From positions 1 through 64,000 of the forward strand of contig NZ_JAKIKR010000011.1 in NCBI RefSeq assembly GCF_023284025.1: a DNA stretch of 64,000 nucleotides, given 5' to 3'. Under the pieces are notes generated by a model that did no database searches, was not told the DNA's origin, and was given only the letters and a program-made list of their open reading frames with translations. Every line of letters begins with the position of its first letter. Within the stretch, counting starts at the first letter, position 1. This document shows positions 54,099 through 63,930 of this stretch, one piece after another. The position numbers were made by a program, and so were the translations under genes. This DNA comes from Shewanella abyssi (GTDB lineage Bacteria > Pseudomonadota > Gammaproteobacteria > Enterobacterales > Shewanellaceae).

Positions 54099-55388
54099 AT
54101 GACCCGTTCCGACGAACTCTTTGAACAGGCTAAAAAATCAATTCCAGGCGGCGTTAACTCTCCAGTCCGTGCATTTAGTAGTGTGGGTGGTTCTCCACGT
54201 TTTATTGAAAAAGCCGATGGCGCATATATCTTCGATGCCGACGGTAACAAGTACATCGATTATGTCGGTTCTTGGGGCCCGATGATCTTAGGTCATAACC
54301 ACCCAAAAATTCGTCAAGCAGTACTGACTGCGGTTGAAAATGGCCTATCATTTGGCGCGCCAACCGAACTTGAAATCACTATGGCTGAGAAAGTCATCGA
54401 AATGGTGCCTTCAATCGAACAAGTGCGTATGGTGAGTTCAGGTACTGAAGCGACCATGAGTGCGATTCGCCTTGCACGTGGTTTCACTAGCCGCGACAAA
54501 ATCCTTAAATTTGAAGGTTGTTACCACGGCCATGCAGACTGCCTACTTGTTAAAGCAGGTTCTGGTGCATTGACGTTAGGTCAGCCAAGCTCTCCAGGTA
54601 TTCCTGAAGATTTCGCCAAGCACACCTTAACCGCGACCTATAATGACCTTGATTCCGTTAAGGCACTATTTGAGCAATATCCAGATGCGATTTCGTGCAT
54701 CATCCTAGAGCCCGTTGCTGGCAACATGAACTGCATTCCACCCGTTGAAGGTTTCTTACAAGGCCTACGTGCTATTTGTGATCAATACGGTGCATTGATG
54801 ATTATCGATGAAGTCATGACAGGTTTCCGCGTCTCTAAGGGCGGCGCACAGGGTCACTACGGCGTAACACCAGACCTAACAACATTGGGTAAGGTCATTG
54901 GCGGCGGCATGCCAGTGGGTGCTTTTGGTGGTCGTAAAGATGTGATGCAGTTTATTGCTCCTACTGGCCCGGTTTATCAGGCGGGTACGCTTTCTGGTAA
55001 CCCAATTGCGATGTCTGCTGGTCTAGCGCAGATGGAAGCGCTTTGTGAAGATGGCGTCTATGAGCAACTAGCTGCAAAGACGCAATATATTGCAGAAGGC
55101 TTTAAAGCTGCGGCAAACAAGCACGGCATTCCGATGGCAATCAACTACGTTGGCGGCATGTTTGGCTTCTTCTTTACTGACCAAGAAAAAGTCACTTCAT
55201 TTGAGCAAGTCACTAAATGTGATGCTGAGAAATTCCCAGTGTTTTATCATGGCATGCTAGATGAAGGTATTTACTTAGCACCAAGTGCTTATGAAGCGGG
55301 TTTCTTATCTCTGGCTCATGGTGAAGCGGAACTTGAAGCAACATTAGCAGCTGCTGATCGCGTTTTTGCAAAAATGGCAAAAAGCTAA
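54099..55388 (+). CDS. hemL: Glutamate-1-semialdehyde 2,1-aminomutase
   Basis: A 429-residue PLP enzyme that makes 5-aminolevulinate from glutamate-1-semialdehyde in haem synthesis. Marks: '[18 protein letters not shown]', '[19 protein letters not shown]', '[10 protein letters not shown]', '[15 protein letters not shown]' and the PLP-lysine region '[19 protein letters not shown]', '[13 protein letters not shown]'. The length fits the family (about 427). AAGGAT precedes the ATG. A terminator follows; it may be co-transcribed with pyrB. Confidence 0.97.
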   Translation: MTRSDELFEQAKKSIPGGVNSPVRAFSSVGGSPRFIEKADGAYIFDADGNKYIDYVGSWGPMILGHNHPKIRQAVLTAVENGLSFGAPTELEITMAEKVIEMVPSIEQVRMVSSGTEATMSAIRLARGFTSRDKILKFEGCYHGHADCLLVKAGSGALTLGQPSSPGIPEDFAKHTLTATYNDLDSVKALFEQYPDAISCIILEPVAGNMNCIPPVEGFLQGLRAICDQYGALMIIDEVMTGFRVSKGGAQGHYGVTPDLTTLGKVIGGGMPVGAFGGRKDVMQFIAPTGPVYQAGTLSGNPIAMSAGLAQMEALCEDGVYEQLAAKTQYIAEGFKAAANKHGIPMAINYVGGMFGFFFTDQEKVTSFEQVTKCDAEKFPVFYHGMLDEGIYLAPSAYEAGFLSLAHGEAELEATLAAADRVFAKMAKS

Positions 55389-55418
55389 CTCAAAATTTAG
55401 CGGTTCGGCAATACACCT

Positions 55419-55446
55419 AAAAAGGAACACTAACGTGTTCCTTTTT
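55419..55446 (+). terminator. Terminator after hemL
   Basis: Stem AAAAAGGAACAC (55419-55430) / GTGTTCCTTTTT (55435-55446), 4-base loop TAAC, with further Ts. Confidence 0.92.
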
Positions 55447-55810
55447 TTGTTTATGCCCATGTTCACTATTATCGTTAATCGCTGCCTCGGCTTTTTGCCC
55501 CTACTGATGTTTTAATAAGCTCACAGCGCGATAATTAAAAACGATATTAGTTAAGCGCTCTAATGTAAGCCCGAGCATTAGAGTCAAGCCGTACATGCAA
55601 CTGCAAAAAAAGCCTATCTCAGAGAATAATGCCAACCAAGCCGCATTAACCCAGCTTTACATCACGCTTTCTCAATAAACCGGACACAGATAACGGTTGC
55701 GTTCCTTTTTTCACTGTGGTCTGATCGCCGCGCTCCATAAAGAAAGCTTAATTTAAGCTTAAATTGCAGTAAATAGTACTGATTTCAGTATCCAATATAA
55801 AAACCTGTCT
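55447..55810. other. Intergenic region before nhaD
   Basis: About 365 bases. No gene is seen. AAGCTTAA motifs repeat at 55746-55767 (AAGCTTAATTTAAGCTTAAA), forming a short palindrome near the nhaD start that could be a regulator site. Confidence 0.4.
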
Positions 55811-57070
55811 GTGAGTAGCCCTATGTTGTACGCATTTCTAATATCGCTTGCTGTACTCGCGTTGTTGAGTATTGTGTTTGAAGAAGTTACCCATCTCAAT
55901 AAAGCTAAAACCACGCTATTTTTTGGCTGTATCTCTTGGGTTGTGCTATTTATGGCCGCGGGAGACCCTGGTCATGAAAAGTTAATTGAACAACAGCTAA
56001 ACGAAAATCTACTCGAAATTGCCACCTTGTGGTTGTTTCTAATGTCTACCATGACCTTTGTTGCCTACCTTAATGCCAAGGGTATGATCCAAATACTGGT
56101 ACAAAAGCTATTCCCACAGCGGGTATCGGTGCGGATGTTAATGCTGCAAGTGGCGCTATTCTCACTGGTACTTTCCGCCATTTGTGACAATGTGACCGCA
56201 ACCTTGGTTTCCTTAGGCTTACTCACCACGTTTAAGCTCGAGAAGCAGATGCGCCGTCGCATGGCAGTACTCATCATCTTCGCCGTTAACTCGGGTGGCG
56301 TTGCGTTAATCACCGGTGATGTGACCACCTTGATGATCTTCCTTGGTGGCCATGTCAATATGTCAGAACTACTGATGCTATTTGTACCCGCCGCGGTTAG
56401 CGTCATGCTATTGGCAGTGCTATTTTCACTTAAGGCTGAAGGGGAAGTCAGTACCACACCAATAAAACGAGAAGTTCGCGCTGTTGATATCCTCATCGCA
56501 ATCATTTTCTTTAGCACGATTGTGATGACTATGGTGCTTAATGTTCTGTATGGGATCCCGCCAGTACTGACTTTTCTGACCGGGCTGTCGGTGATGTTTC
56601 TTGCTGGACATACAACGCGCAGCAATAAAGAGGAACTGCAGATCCTCGAGTATATACGTCAAGTTGAGTACGACACTCTATTGTTCTTTTTAGGGATTTT
56701 ACTGCTTGTCGGCATGCTTAAAGAGATCGGCACCTTGGATCTATTAACTCAGGTTTATACTCAATTCGACCCCAATATCTCTAACTTTGTCGCTGGTATT
56801 GGCTCTGCACTGCTCGATAACGTGCCACTCACCGCTGCATTGTTAAAAGCCGAACCCGTGCTCAATACGCCCGAATGGTTAGGATTAACATACTCTGTAG
56901 GCGTTGGCGGATCGTTACTCGTTATCGGTTCAGCAGCTGGCATTATCGCCATGAGTAAAGTAAAGGAGCTCACCTTTGTTAGCTATCTTAGGTATGTGCC
57001 CGCGCTTGCTCTATGCTATTCAGTCGGCTACGCACTCACCTTACTAATGGCTTACCATTTCTATGGCTAG
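55811..57070 (+). CDS. nhaD: NhaD-type Na+/H+ antiporter
   Basis: A 419-residue inner-membrane sodium/proton antiporter of the NhaD (ion-transporter) family, with about 11-12 TM helices. Marks: 'IFEEVTHLNKAKTTLFFG'-like N-terminus, 'ICDNVTATLVSLGLL', 'FAVNSGGVALITGDVTTLMI', 'EYDTLLFFLGILLLVGMLKE' and 'SALLDNVPLTAALLKAEP' near the end, including buried Asp/Asn residues thought to bind ions. It exports Na+ or Li+ in marine, alkaline conditions. The frame starts with GTG at 55811; an ATG at 55823 is an equal candidate since neither has a strong ribosome site. Confidence 0.92.
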   Translation: MSSPMLYAFLISLAVLALLSIVFEEVTHLNKAKTTLFFGCISWVVLFMAAGDPGHEKLIEQQLNENLLEIATLWLFLMSTMTFVAYLNAKGMIQILVQKLFPQRVSVRMLMLQVALFSLVLSAICDNVTATLVSLGLLTTFKLEKQMRRRMAVLIIFAVNSGGVALITGDVTTLMIFLGGHVNMSELLMLFVPAAVSVMLLAVLFSLKAEGEVSTTPIKREVRAVDILIAIIFFSTIVMTMVLNVLYGIPPVLTFLTGLSVMFLAGHTTRSNKEELQILEYIRQVEYDTLLFFLGILLLVGMLKEIGTLDLLTQVYTQFDPNISNFVAGIGSALLDNVPLTAALLKAEPVLNTPEWLGLTYSVGVGGSLLVIGSAAGIIAMSKVKELTFVSYLRYVPALALCYSVGYALTLLMAYHFYG

Positions 57071-57100
57071 CACGAGCACCCACGAAAAGTGATCAGTATA

Positions 57101-57131
57101 AAAAAAGCCTAACAGTTGTTAGGCTTTTTTT
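57101..57131. terminator. Bidirectional terminator between nhaD and gspB
   Basis: Stem AAAAAAGCCTAAC (57101-57113) / GTTAGGCTTTTTT (57118-57130) with loop AGTT. Confidence 0.93.
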
Positions 57132-57165
57132 GTGACGACATTCAGTGACCGATAACTGTCAGCAA

Positions 57166-58188
57166 TTAGATTGCCGGGACCTTAAACTCGGTGCCCTGTA
57201 TCGACAGCACCACATCGCGAGGTCTAATCTCTACGATGGTTAACTTTCCTTGGATCTCATCGCCCTGCTGCAGTTCAGCGCCATCCACATTCAACCAGCG
57301 GTTTCCCGCAACGCTGGAGTATACATGGGCATTAATTGTAAATTCTGGTACCTGCAACTGTAAAACTGCCGGCAACTGTCCATATTTAGGAATAGCATCA
57401 GATTTCGGTGTCGTCGGGATAGGGTCTAATTCCGGCCGTGTCACTGGCGTGGCCATCGCGTTTTCTCGCTCGATATCTTTAAGTGCCGCTTCAAAAGCGG
57501 CGACGAGATTATTGTCATTTTGTGGTTTAGGTTTTGAATCTAAACCCACGTCTGCGGCGGCGAGATTGACCTCGTATTGCAGCGATGCCAACATATCTTG
57601 ACCGCGTTGGTTAGCGTTTGCCCCCAATATAATGGGTTCATCCTCATTACTCGTCGCTTGCGGCCTAACTTGAGCGGGAATTTCTCCGGCTTCAACACTC
57701 TGTTGCGCTTTGAGTAATGCCGCCAGTAAATCGTTACCTTCACCATTTTGTTGTGTTACCACAGTGTCGTTTGGCTTTAGCACCTTGCTGGCAGCTGACA
57801 ACGATTTTTGACTGACTTGAGATCCATTGTAGGGCATAGCCCTTGCAACAGGCAGCGCGACTTTACCTGCAAGTGTTACGCTGGTGTCATTCGCCTGAAA
57901 CTGATCATTCGACGCTGGTTGACGATTTAGCTGCGAACTCCCTTCGCGCAGTTCAGGTGCCACTGCCTGCTTTGAGTTAGCCAAGTTTTGTTGCATCAGC
58001 ATTTGGCTCAACAACCAAGCCACAGCAACTGTTAATAATAACAATAGCGTGAATATTGCGGCACGTTTAGCGACTTTATGTTCATGACTAACAGTCTGAT
58101 ACTGTGCGCGAGGTGTCAATACAACATCATGTTGTATACCTTGTGATTGCTGTTTACCTCGTGTCACGGCATCGAGTAAAATTGACAT
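57166..58188 (-). CDS. gspB: Type II secretion accessory protein GspB (ExeB-like)
   Basis: A 340-residue protein with a short cytoplasmic N-terminus, one TM helix (about residues 44-66), a long Pro/Gln/Ala-rich linker and a C-terminal GspB domain ('LQLQVPEFTINAHVYSSVAG', 'WLNVDGAELQQGDEIQGKLT', 'RDVVLSIQGTEFKVPAI'). ExeA-ExeB in Aeromonas help place the type II secretin ExeD in the outer membrane through peptidoglycan. Its ATG overlaps the stop of the ATPase gene by one base (TAATG), so the two are translationally coupled. Confidence 0.9.
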   Translation of the reverse strand: MSILLDAVTRGKQQSQGIQHDVVLTPRAQYQTVSHEHKVAKRAAIFTLLLLLTVAVAWLLSQMLMQQNLANSKQAVAPELREGSSQLNRQPASNDQFQANDTSVTLAGKVALPVARAMPYNGSQVSQKSLSAASKVLKPNDTVVTQQNGEGNDLLAALLKAQQSVEAGEIPAQVRPQATSNEDEPIILGANANQRGQDMLASLQYEVNLAAADVGLDSKPKPQNDNNLVAAFEAALKDIERENAMATPVTRPELDPIPTTPKSDAIPKYGQLPAVLQLQVPEFTINAHVYSSVAGNRWLNVDGAELQQGDEIQGKLTIVEIRPRDVVLSIQGTEFKVPAI

Positions 58189-59816
58189 TAATATAACCTC
58201 TTAGATTGACCCAAACGCGGCCCAACATCACTTAAGTAGAGATTTAATTGCACCAGTGTTTGTGCGCCAGCTATCCCGTCTGCAGTTAACCCATGTTGAC
58301 GCTGAAATGCCTTTAAATTTTTCTCTAACTGGCTGTCAAACTCATACACTAATCGAGGTGATGACTCAGTCACTATGGCTAAACTATTTTCCAACCACTG
58401 CAGTTGCGCTTGATTGGCCGATTTTCCAATTTCACTCACTTGATTGTTAGGCGCTTGCCACAGTATTTCAAAGGTTCCGCTAAAATGTCGAGTAAACCAA
58501 TCACGCTTAACCCATAGCTGCTGCTCATTAAGTTGCAGTAGCATCTGCTCACCTTGTCTTGCGACCACGGTGCCATAAAATGCTTGTTGCTGACCGTCCA
58601 CAAGATAAACCACCGCAGGAAAGTTTAACCTTACGATAGAGTTCCAATTACCTTGCTGCTGATAACACGCTAAGCCTTGTTGTTTCGCTGATTGGCAGGC
58701 TGACAAGCCGATATAAGGTGTTTTATCCCAAAGCCCTAAGATACTGGCATAAGCGCTATCGATGTCGCGACTTTGCGCAATCGCGTTTCTCAGTACTTGC
58801 TGGCTGCTGTTCAATTTAGCTGCCGCGGTATTCACCGGCTTCATGTCGTCATTTGCACTTCTATCAGCCACAGCTGCAACCGTTTGGCTGTTAATAGCTG
58901 AATTCGTTGGTTCGCCAGATTGCTGGCTAAAAAGGTAAAGCGCTGCCGAAAAGGTCAATAGGATTGATGCTGCTAAGCCCATTGGCAGCCAGATGTTTTT
59001 CTTTTCTGCTTCTTCGCCGAACACTTCCCGTGACGCCATATTGATCATCTTGCTATCAATAGGCACTTTAGATTGTGCGTAACTGGCCATTAAGGCACGC
59101 TCGCACAACAGGTTAATCAGCCTTGGAATGCCATCACTGTACTTATGTAACGCCTTAATGGCACTTTTATCGAATAAAGGTTCATGTCGACCTGCCACTT
59201 GCAGTCGATGCTGAACATAGAGTACGACCTCTTCGCGTGTTAGCGGTAATAGATGGTAACGTGCCGTTATTCGCTGCGCTAACTGACGTAACTCTTGACG
59301 TCTAAGGAGCTGCTGTAACTCTGGCTGACCAATTAAAATCACCTGCAATAACTTCTTGGTATCGGTTTCTAAATTTGTCAGCAACCTCAACTGTTCCAGC
59401 ACTTCAGCTCTAAGGTGCTGCGCCTCATCAATAATCAGTACCGTATTGCGGCCATTACTATGATTAGTTAGTAGAAATGAACTAATCCGATCCGTCAATT
59501 GTTTAAGGCTGGGTGATTCACCGTAAGTTATTGCTAACTCATCACATAAGGTCGCCAGCAACTCTAACTCAGTCAAAGACGGGTTGAGAATAAAAGCGGT
59601 GTCGGTGTTATCTGGCAGTTGATTAAGTAAGCAACGGGACACCGTGGTTTTCCCGGTACCCACCTCACCCGTCAGCAACACAAACCCCCCCGTTTCGCCT
59701 AATCCATAGGTTAGATGTGCTAACGCTTCTCTATGGCGATCGCTTAGAAACAGGTAATGTGGGTTTGGCGCTATAGAGAAAGGGTTATCATTCAACCCAA
59801 AAAAAGCCTTATACAT
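58188..59816 (-). CDS. gspA: ExeA-like AAA ATPase with peptidoglycan-binding domain (GspA)
   Basis: A 542-residue type II secretion accessory ATPase. N-terminal cytoplasmic AAA domain: 'FFGLNDNPFSIAPNPHYLFL', Walker A 'GEVGTGKTT' (about residues 50-58), Walker B 'TVLIIDEAQHL'. One TM helix lies around residues 276-295, then a periplasmic part with a C-terminal peptidoglycan-binding domain ('LKAFQRQHGLTADGIAGAQT'). The length matches Aeromonas ExeA (about 547) rather than the shorter MshM. With GspB it should help the secretin cross the cell wall. First gene of the two-gene operon. Confidence 0.92.
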   Translation of the reverse strand: MYKAFFGLNDNPFSIAPNPHYLFLSDRHREALAHLTYGLGETGGFVLLTGEVGTGKTTVSRCLLNQLPDNTDTAFILNPSLTELELLATLCDELAITYGESPSLKQLTDRISSFLLTNHSNGRNTVLIIDEAQHLRAEVLEQLRLLTNLETDTKKLLQVILIGQPELQQLLRRQELRQLAQRITARYHLLPLTREEVVLYVQHRLQVAGRHEPLFDKSAIKALHKYSDGIPRLINLLCERALMASYAQSKVPIDSKMINMASREVFGEEAEKKNIWLPMGLAASILLTFSAALYLFSQQSGEPTNSAINSQTVAAVADRSANDDMKPVNTAAAKLNSSQQVLRNAIAQSRDIDSAYASILGLWDKTPYIGLSACQSAKQQGLACYQQQGNWNSIVRLNFPAVVYLVDGQQQAFYGTVVARQGEQMLLQLNEQQLWVKRDWFTRHFSGTFEILWQAPNNQVSEIGKSANQAQLQWLENSLAIVTESSPRLVYEFDSQLEKNLKAFQRQHGLTADGIAGAQTLVQLNLYLSDVGPRLGQSKRLY

Positions 59817-60128
59817 GCTGCTTTTAATCCTTGTTAGAAGGGCTTAACAGCCTATTGAGCTATTATTCACCCTGCTATTTAGTAAACGTATGAATGACTG
59901 AAACATCGCAGCTTGAGTGCAGCTAACCTATCAGTTTAACGCTCTACGTTTTGACAAAAATCTAGAAATTACACTCACGTTAAAGCCAAGCTGATCAGTT
60001 GTCAAAACTTGCTACAATTTAAACCGCTAAAGTAAGAGGTCTAACGGCTTAATTCCTTGTGATTTTTGGCCGTAAACATCGATTTATCCATGCTAAACTA
60101 GTACGAATGTCCATAAGTGAGCTTTGTT
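59817..60128. other. Intergenic region between gspA and cca
   Basis: About 310 bases between divergent genes; it should carry both promoters. No further gene, repeat or recognisable operator was seen. Confidence 0.5.
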
Positions 60129-61358
60129 GTGAAAATCTACCTCGTTGGCGGCGCTGTCCGCGATAATTTACTCAACCTACCGATAAAAGATCGTGACTAT
60201 ATGGTTGTAGGTTCCACGCCGGAGCAGATGCTAGCCCAAGGTTACAAGCAAGTCGGCAAGGACTTTCCAGTATTTCTGCATCCACGCACACAACAAGAGT
60301 ACGCCCTTGCTCGAACCGAGCGAAAAACGGCGGCGGGATATGGCGGCTTTAGCGTCGATGCTGCGCCTAATGTAACGTTAGAACAAGACTTACTGCGCCG
60401 AGATCTGACCATAAATGCAATCGCCCAAGATGATGATGGCAAGTTATATGATCCGTATTTGGGTATTGCCGATATTAATAGTCGGCTCCTAAGGCATGTG
60501 TCTGAGGCATTTGTAGAAGATCCACTGCGCGTACTACGGGTTGCCCGCTTCGCCGCTCGTTTTCATGCTCTGGGTTTTACCATTGCAGAGGAGACTCTGG
60601 CGTTAATGGCTGAAATAAGCCAAAGTGGTGAACTCGAAGCCTTAACACCAGAGCGAGTCTATATAGAGCTAGATAAAGCGTTATCGAGCGATGCTCCGCA
60701 GGTATTTTTTAGCGTGCTAAAAGAGTGCGGAGCTCTAAGGATACTGTTTCCAGAGATTGATGCGCTGTTTGGTGTGCCCCAACCTAAGCAGTGGCACCCT
60801 GAAATCGACACAGGCATCCATACGTTAATGGTACTTGAGCAAGCGGCCAAGTTGTCTAATGACAATGCCGTAAGGTTTGCTGCGCTGGTACATGATTTAG
60901 GTAAGGCGTTAAGCCCTAAAGAGTCGTTACCGAAACATCATGGTCACGGCCAAAAAGGCTTGCCTCTAATCAAAGCGCTCTGTCATCGCTTTAGAGTGCC
61001 AAATGACTACCGGGATTTGGCACTACTGGTTAGCGACCAACATCAAAACATCCACAATGCGATGGAGCTACGGGCTGACACCATTGTTAAGTTGTTCGAC
61101 AAAGCTGACTTTTGGCGTAAACCGCAACGCATAGAGCAGTTATTGCTCAGTTGTGAAGCTGATGCCCGAGGTCGTACAGGTCTTGAGCTAAATGACTACC
61201 CTCAGGCGAACTACATACTGCAGTGCTTTAATGCCGCATCAACTGTCGCGGTAAAGGCCATAATTGATGACGGTTTTACAGGCGCAGAGATTAGAGAACA
61301 GCTGACAATTAAACGCATTGCAGCAGTGCAAAATATTAAAAATAGTCGCCAAAGTTAA
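60129..61358 (+). CDS. cca: CCA tRNA nucleotidyltransferase
   Basis: A 409-residue enzyme that adds or repairs the 3' CCA of tRNA. N-terminal nucleotidyltransferase domain '[20 protein letters not shown]' with catalytic carboxylates in 'DRDYMVVG', then '[17 protein letters not shown]', '[13 protein letters not shown]', and a C-terminal HD phosphohydrolase domain ('[20 protein letters not shown]', 'HGQKG'). Length fits E. coli Cca (412). The GTG at 60129 matches the family start; the longer frame at 60117 adds four unlikely residues. Confidence 0.96.
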   Translation: MKIYLVGGAVRDNLLNLPIKDRDYMVVGSTPEQMLAQGYKQVGKDFPVFLHPRTQQEYALARTERKTAAGYGGFSVDAAPNVTLEQDLLRRDLTINAIAQDDDGKLYDPYLGIADINSRLLRHVSEAFVEDPLRVLRVARFAARFHALGFTIAEETLALMAEISQSGELEALTPERVYIELDKALSSDAPQVFFSVLKECGALRILFPEIDALFGVPQPKQWHPEIDTGIHTLMVLEQAAKLSNDNAVRFAALVHDLGKALSPKESLPKHHGHGQKGLPLIKALCHRFRVPNDYRDLALLVSDQHQNIHNAMELRADTIVKLFDKADFWRKPQRIEQLLLSCEADARGRTGLELNDYPQANYILQCFNAASTVAVKAIIDDGFTGAEIREQLTIKRIAAVQNIKNSRQS

Positions 61359-61390
61359 GCTGAAACTCAAAAACTAATCGTTGATTTGTA

Positions 61391-61437
61391 TATCCCCAGC
61401 TTACCTGAATTCTGCATCTTCAGGTAAGCTGGGGATA
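61391..61437. repeat. 19-bp perfect inverted repeat, dispersed-repeat family
   Basis: TATCCCCAGCTTACCTGAA (61391-61409) pairs perfectly with 61419-61437 around a 9-base loop. Its right arm, read on the minus strand, extends as CAGCTTACCTGAAGATGC, matching the repeat copy at 63029-63054. It follows cca and may also act as its terminator-like hairpin, though there is no T-run. Confidence 0.9.
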
Positions 61438-61633
61438 ACTAGTCTAATATTAAATTTGTGCTACATAGCATTAAAATTGTACTTAGCTTGCAATTGAGCA
61501 AATATTCGCTAAGGTATTCAGACCTTAGCGTTAAAATGCGTAGCAAATTTTTTTGTCTATGACATAATTAACTTGTTCAGTTGTCCTGTGCAGCTGTGCT
61601 GACTAAATCCAACCTATATAAAGGGAATTCCCG

Positions 61634-61900
61634 ATGAATAAAAAAGTACTTTTGATTGCTGGTGTAGCAATGACTGCCCTTCTAGGTGGTTGTGCAAACA
61701 CTACTGCTCTTGAAGAAAGCGTTGCAAACCTAGGTAACAAAGTTGACCAGCTTTCTGCTGAAGTTAGCTCTCTAAAATCAGATCACGGCAAAATATCTGC
61801 TGACATCAATGATGCAAAAGCAGCAGCTATGGACGCACAAGCAGAAGCTAAGCGTGCTAACGACCGTATCGACAACGTAGCCTCTTCTTACAAGAAGTAA
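61634..61900 (+). CDS. lpp: Major outer-membrane lipoprotein Lpp
   Basis: An 88-residue Braun-type lipoprotein: signal peptide with lipobox 'LLGGC' (Cys20), heptad-repeat trimeric coiled coil ('LGNKVDQLSAEVSSLKSDHG', 'AAAMDAQAEAKRANDRIDNV') and C-terminal SSYKK, whose final Lys is the expected attachment point to peptidoglycan. It tethers the outer membrane to the wall. AAAGGGA precedes the ATG. An L,D-transpeptidase gene lies 200 bases downstream on the other strand. Confidence 0.94.
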   Translation: MNKKVLLIAGVAMTALLGGCANTTALEESVANLGNKVDQLSAEVSSLKSDHGKISADINDAKAAAMDAQAEAKRANDRIDNVASSYKK

Positions 61901-62102
61901 TTACGTTTAGGCATTAGCTTAGTCATTAAGCTGATCCCCAAGGCTTGGTTTCAAGGTAACTTGACCAAGCCTTAAATTTATCTGCGCTAAACTACTGTCT
62001 CTCAATAGTCTTAATCTCATTTAATCTTTCACTTTTTAGCAACCATAAAAAAGCGCCCAACATGGACGCCTTAATCAATGAGCTAACTTTTTATCGTTAA
62101 CG

Positions 62103-63002
62103 CTAGATTTGAATATTCGTTGGAATGCCACTTTGAGTCAGTAACGCATCATTGGCTTTGCTGTAATCGACATCACCTTGACCAATAAACTCTACCAACT
62201 CACGATTCATCTCAATCAATCGACTGCTTTGCTCTTCAGATTCAGACAATGGCGAGTGAACTTCAATTAATTGTTGTCCGTCAGGTTCAGCTGAGGTTTT
62301 GACGGTTTGGTTAATGATAGTGACAGCTTCACCATACTTAACTTTATTAAATAACCATTCAATATCATCCGGATTAAGGCGAATACAGCCAGCACTCACA
62401 CGCATGCCAACGCCGAAGTCTTTATTGGTACCGTGAATAAGATAGCTTCCGTCACCATAAGACAGCTGAATCGCAAATTTGCCTAGCGGATTATCAGGAC
62501 CTGCAAGAACCACTCTTGGTAACTCTTCGCCGCGCTCTTCTAAATGCTCTTTTCGAATGCTTGCTGGCGGCGTCCAGCTTGGATTTGGGATGCGAGATTT
62601 AATCTTGGTCACCATCTCCGGTGTCTCTCGACCAATCCTTCCTATTCCTACCGGAAAAACATGGACTTCCTGACCGTTTTTTGGAAAGTAATACAGTCTC
62701 AGTTCTGCCAAATTAATCACCACCCCTTTATGAGGTACATCCGGTAGCAACATTTGCGTAGGGATCAATAAGCGGCTTCCAGGCGTTGGTAAGAAAGGGT
62801 CAACACCAGGGTTAGATTCCATTAACTCCAAAATACCAATGTTGTACTGTTTAGAGATAGTTTGGAAATAGTCGCCTTTTTTAACCAAATGCTCTTGTAA
62901 GTCACCAACCAAACGACTGCCGCCTTGAGGGATTTGATAAACATTAGCAAATGAAAATAGCGGCGAAGCAGCTAAGATGAACAACAGCAATATACGCATC
63001 AT
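62103..63002 (-). CDS. L,D-transpeptidase (YbiS/ErfK/YcfS-like) with LysM domain
   Basis: A 299-residue periplasmic enzyme. Signal peptide (1-19), LysM-like peptidoglycan-binding part ('LVKKGDYFQTISKQYNIGIL'), then a YkuD catalytic domain with His190 and Cys206 in 'IHGTNKDFGVGMRVSAGCIR'. In E. coli such enzymes attach Lpp to peptidoglycan, and lpp is the next gene in the other direction. A C-terminal extension of about 60 residues is present. No other catalytic marks are missing. Confidence 0.92.
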   Translation of the reverse strand: MMRILLLFILAASPLFSFANVYQIPQGGSRLVGDLQEHLVKKGDYFQTISKQYNIGILELMESNPGVDPFLPTPGSRLLIPTQMLLPDVPHKGVVINLAELRLYYFPKNGQEVHVFPVGIGRIGRETPEMVTKIKSRIPNPSWTPPASIRKEHLEERGEELPRVVLAGPDNPLGKFAIQLSYGDGSYLIHGTNKDFGVGMRVSAGCIRLNPDDIEWLFNKVKYGEAVTIINQTVKTSAEPDGQQLIEVHSPLSESEEQSSRLIEMNRELVEFIGQGDVDYSKANDALLTQSGIPTNIQI

Positions 63003-63028
63003 CAGTATTTAGAGTTCCATTGGAGTGA

Positions 63029-63054
63029 ATATACCCATCTTACCTGAAGATGCA
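63029..63054. repeat. Dispersed palindromic repeat, copy 4 (partial)
   Basis: ATATACCCATCTTACCTGAA followed by GATGCA. The left half matches 37319 and 41176, the right half (CTTACCTGAAGATGC) matches the minus strand of 61391-61437, so it links the two sequence variants. Confidence 0.75.
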
Positions 63055-63888
63055 CTATTTTCTAGTCATCAAGTTAATCACAAAGTCTATCTCTAGTGAG
63101 TCAAACTTGGCATTTTGGATATGATGCCGCACATTGTCATTTGCGCGCCAGGCATAGGGCGTCATCTCAAGCAGTGCGATGGCTTGCTCTCCTGAGACAT
63201 TAACACTGACCGATAGGCGTTCGCTGTTTAATAGCTCAAGCTCTTTCGGTAGATTATGACTGACAGGCTTCTCACTGAGATCTGGGTAGATAAACTCTCT
63301 TATCTGCCATAAGTGTCTAGGGCCTGCTGCAACCTGCAACAAAATCCCCTCCTGCTTAAGCACCCGAGTAAGCTCCTTTCCCTTAAGAGGCTTGTCGATT
63401 AAGGTGATAAGATCAAAGCTTTCATCCTTTATCGGCAGATGTTTTAAATTTGAAACGATATAAGTTGGGCCGGTTTGTGACTTTGCTGCCGCGAAGATGG
63501 CATTTTCCGCCTCTGAGATCCCTGTTTGCTCCAGAGCTGTTTCAGGTCGTTGCTCGGCTAAGATATCCTTAACCGTTCTTAAAAAATAACCTTCACCACA
63601 ATCATAATCTAACTGCGATAATGTAGCTTCTGCAGCAAATTGAGGCAGGTTAGCAATCATCTCAGCCAGCTTCTCTGCCAGCGACACATAGATACCTGAC
63701 TCAAGCACGTAGCGCTTAGCACGCATAACCGCTCGAGAGTCTATTTTTGGTTTTTTTACCTGCCCAAAGAGCCAATAGCCTTGCTCATTTTTGTCAAAGT
63801 GGTGCTTGTTTTCACAATGCAGGCCTTTTGACTCTTCGTGCACCATTAACGGTGATTGGCAAGTTGGACAAAGATAAATACTGTTCAT
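63055..63888 (-). CDS. rlmA: 23S rRNA (guanine-745-N1)-methyltransferase
   Basis: A 277-residue SAM-dependent enzyme that methylates G745 of 23S rRNA. N-terminal zinc site: Cys7 and Cys10 in 'YLCPTCQSPL', Cys25 and His29 in 'LHCENKHHFD'. Then 'DSRAVMRAKRYVLESGIY' (family equivalent of MxxARRxFLxxGxY) and a Rossmann methyltransferase domain with a SAM-loop 'LDYDCGEGYF' in place of the common GCGEG start, and 'FDLITLID'. Length is close to E. coli RlmA (269). TlrB-like homologues modify G748, but RlmA is expected in Gram-negatives. Next gene on the same strand is uppP. Confidence 0.9.
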   Translation of the reverse strand: MNSIYLCPTCQSPLMVHEESKGLHCENKHHFDKNEQGYWLFGQVKKPKIDSRAVMRAKRYVLESGIYVSLAEKLAEMIANLPQFAAEATLSQLDYDCGEGYFLRTVKDILAEQRPETALEQTGISEAENAIFAAAKSQTGPTYIVSNLKHLPIKDESFDLITLIDKPLKGKELTRVLKQEGILLQVAAGPRHLWQIREFIYPDLSEKPVSHNLPKELELLNSERLSVSVNVSGEQAIALLEMTPYAWRANDNVRHHIQNAKFDSLEIDFVINLMTRK

Positions 63889-63930
63889 GACACGCTCGCT
63901 GTTAACATATATAAGTAATTCGAATTCACT

